Source: Deltaproteobacteria bacterium (GTDB lineage: Bacteria > Desulfobacterota > GWC2-55-46). From it: a DNA stretch of 5,704 nt. Positions 5,658-5,704 of this stretch are shown piece by piece. The translations under genes and the position numbers were made by a program. The stretch spans positions 1 through 5,704 of the forward strand of contig JACRCJ010000016.1 in the NCBI GenBank assembly GCA_016219075.1, written 5' to 3'. Position 1 is the first letter of the stretch, and each line of letters opens with the position of its first letter. The notes under the pieces were generated by a model. The model was not told the DNA's origin. It searched no databases and saw only the letters and a program-made list of their open reading frames with translations.

Positions 5658-5704
5658 TTATGCCTTTTCGACCTTCTCTATATCCACGCCCGTCTCGTAG
5701 TAGA
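5658..5704 (-). CDS. C-terminal end of an upstream gene, probably the molybdenum-bearing alpha subunit
   Basis: Only the last 14 codons and a TAA (5660-5658) are present, giving YYETGVDIEKVEKA after a partial codon. The tail is too short to identify by itself. In NXR, NAR and other type II DMSO reductase operons the alpha (Mo-bisMGD) gene almost always lies directly before beta in the same orientation. The 66-nt spacing is compatible with one transcript. The identity is therefore inference from position. Confidence 0.5.
   Translation of the reverse strand, partial: YYETGVDIEKVEKA

Noticed and set aside
1..5704. CRISPR array, tRNA or rRNA gene, insertion sequence or attachment site
   Set aside because: I saw no regularly spaced repeats, no tRNA- or rRNA-like stretch, no transposase, and no terminal repeats with target duplications.

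Overview
The window comes from a diderm bacterium with respiratory metabolism. The evidence is an outer-membrane barrel protein, an exported c-type cytochrome, and an operon for a periplasmic-type (type II DMSO reductase family) molybdoenzyme resembling the nitrite oxidoreductase / nitrate reductase (NXR/NAR) lineage. All real genes lie on the minus strand, so transcription runs right to left. GC content looks moderate. The gene set would suit Nitrospirota, Desulfobacterota-like or NC10-type bacteria, but the window alone does not fix the taxon.

Reading in transcription order: (1) positions 5704-5658 hold only the last 14 codons of a gene that is probably the molybdenum-bearing alpha subunit. 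(2) Positions 5591-4380 hold the iron-sulfur beta subunit (NxrB/NarH-like, 403 codons). It carries an in-frame TGA at codon 229, between the third and fourth cysteine clusters. The reading frame is otherwise intact on both sides. (3) A TorD/DmsD-type assembly chaperone overlaps the end of beta. (4) A 67-nt gap with three small hairpins precedes a monoheme cytochrome c (3647-3162). (5) An EbdC/NxrC-like heme-b gamma subunit (3147-2308) follows. (6) A 12-bp-stem terminator with a U-run (2298-2233) closes the operon.

After a 319-bp regulatory gap (1989-2307), with a near-consensus promoter candidate and an 18-bp palindrome, come an outer-membrane porin-like protein (1988-882) and then, 215 bp on, a tandem-domain universal stress protein that runs off the left edge (666-1).

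Working model (inference): alpha and beta are matured by the TorD-like chaperone. Electrons pass between the Mo cofactor, the beta Fe-S chain and the heme b of gamma, and the small cytochrome c links the complex to the respiratory chain. The porin could admit small anions to the periplasm, but nothing in the sequence shows its substrate. The main oddity is the in-frame TGA in beta. It removes the last cluster-ligand motif unless it is read through, recoded, or a sequence error.
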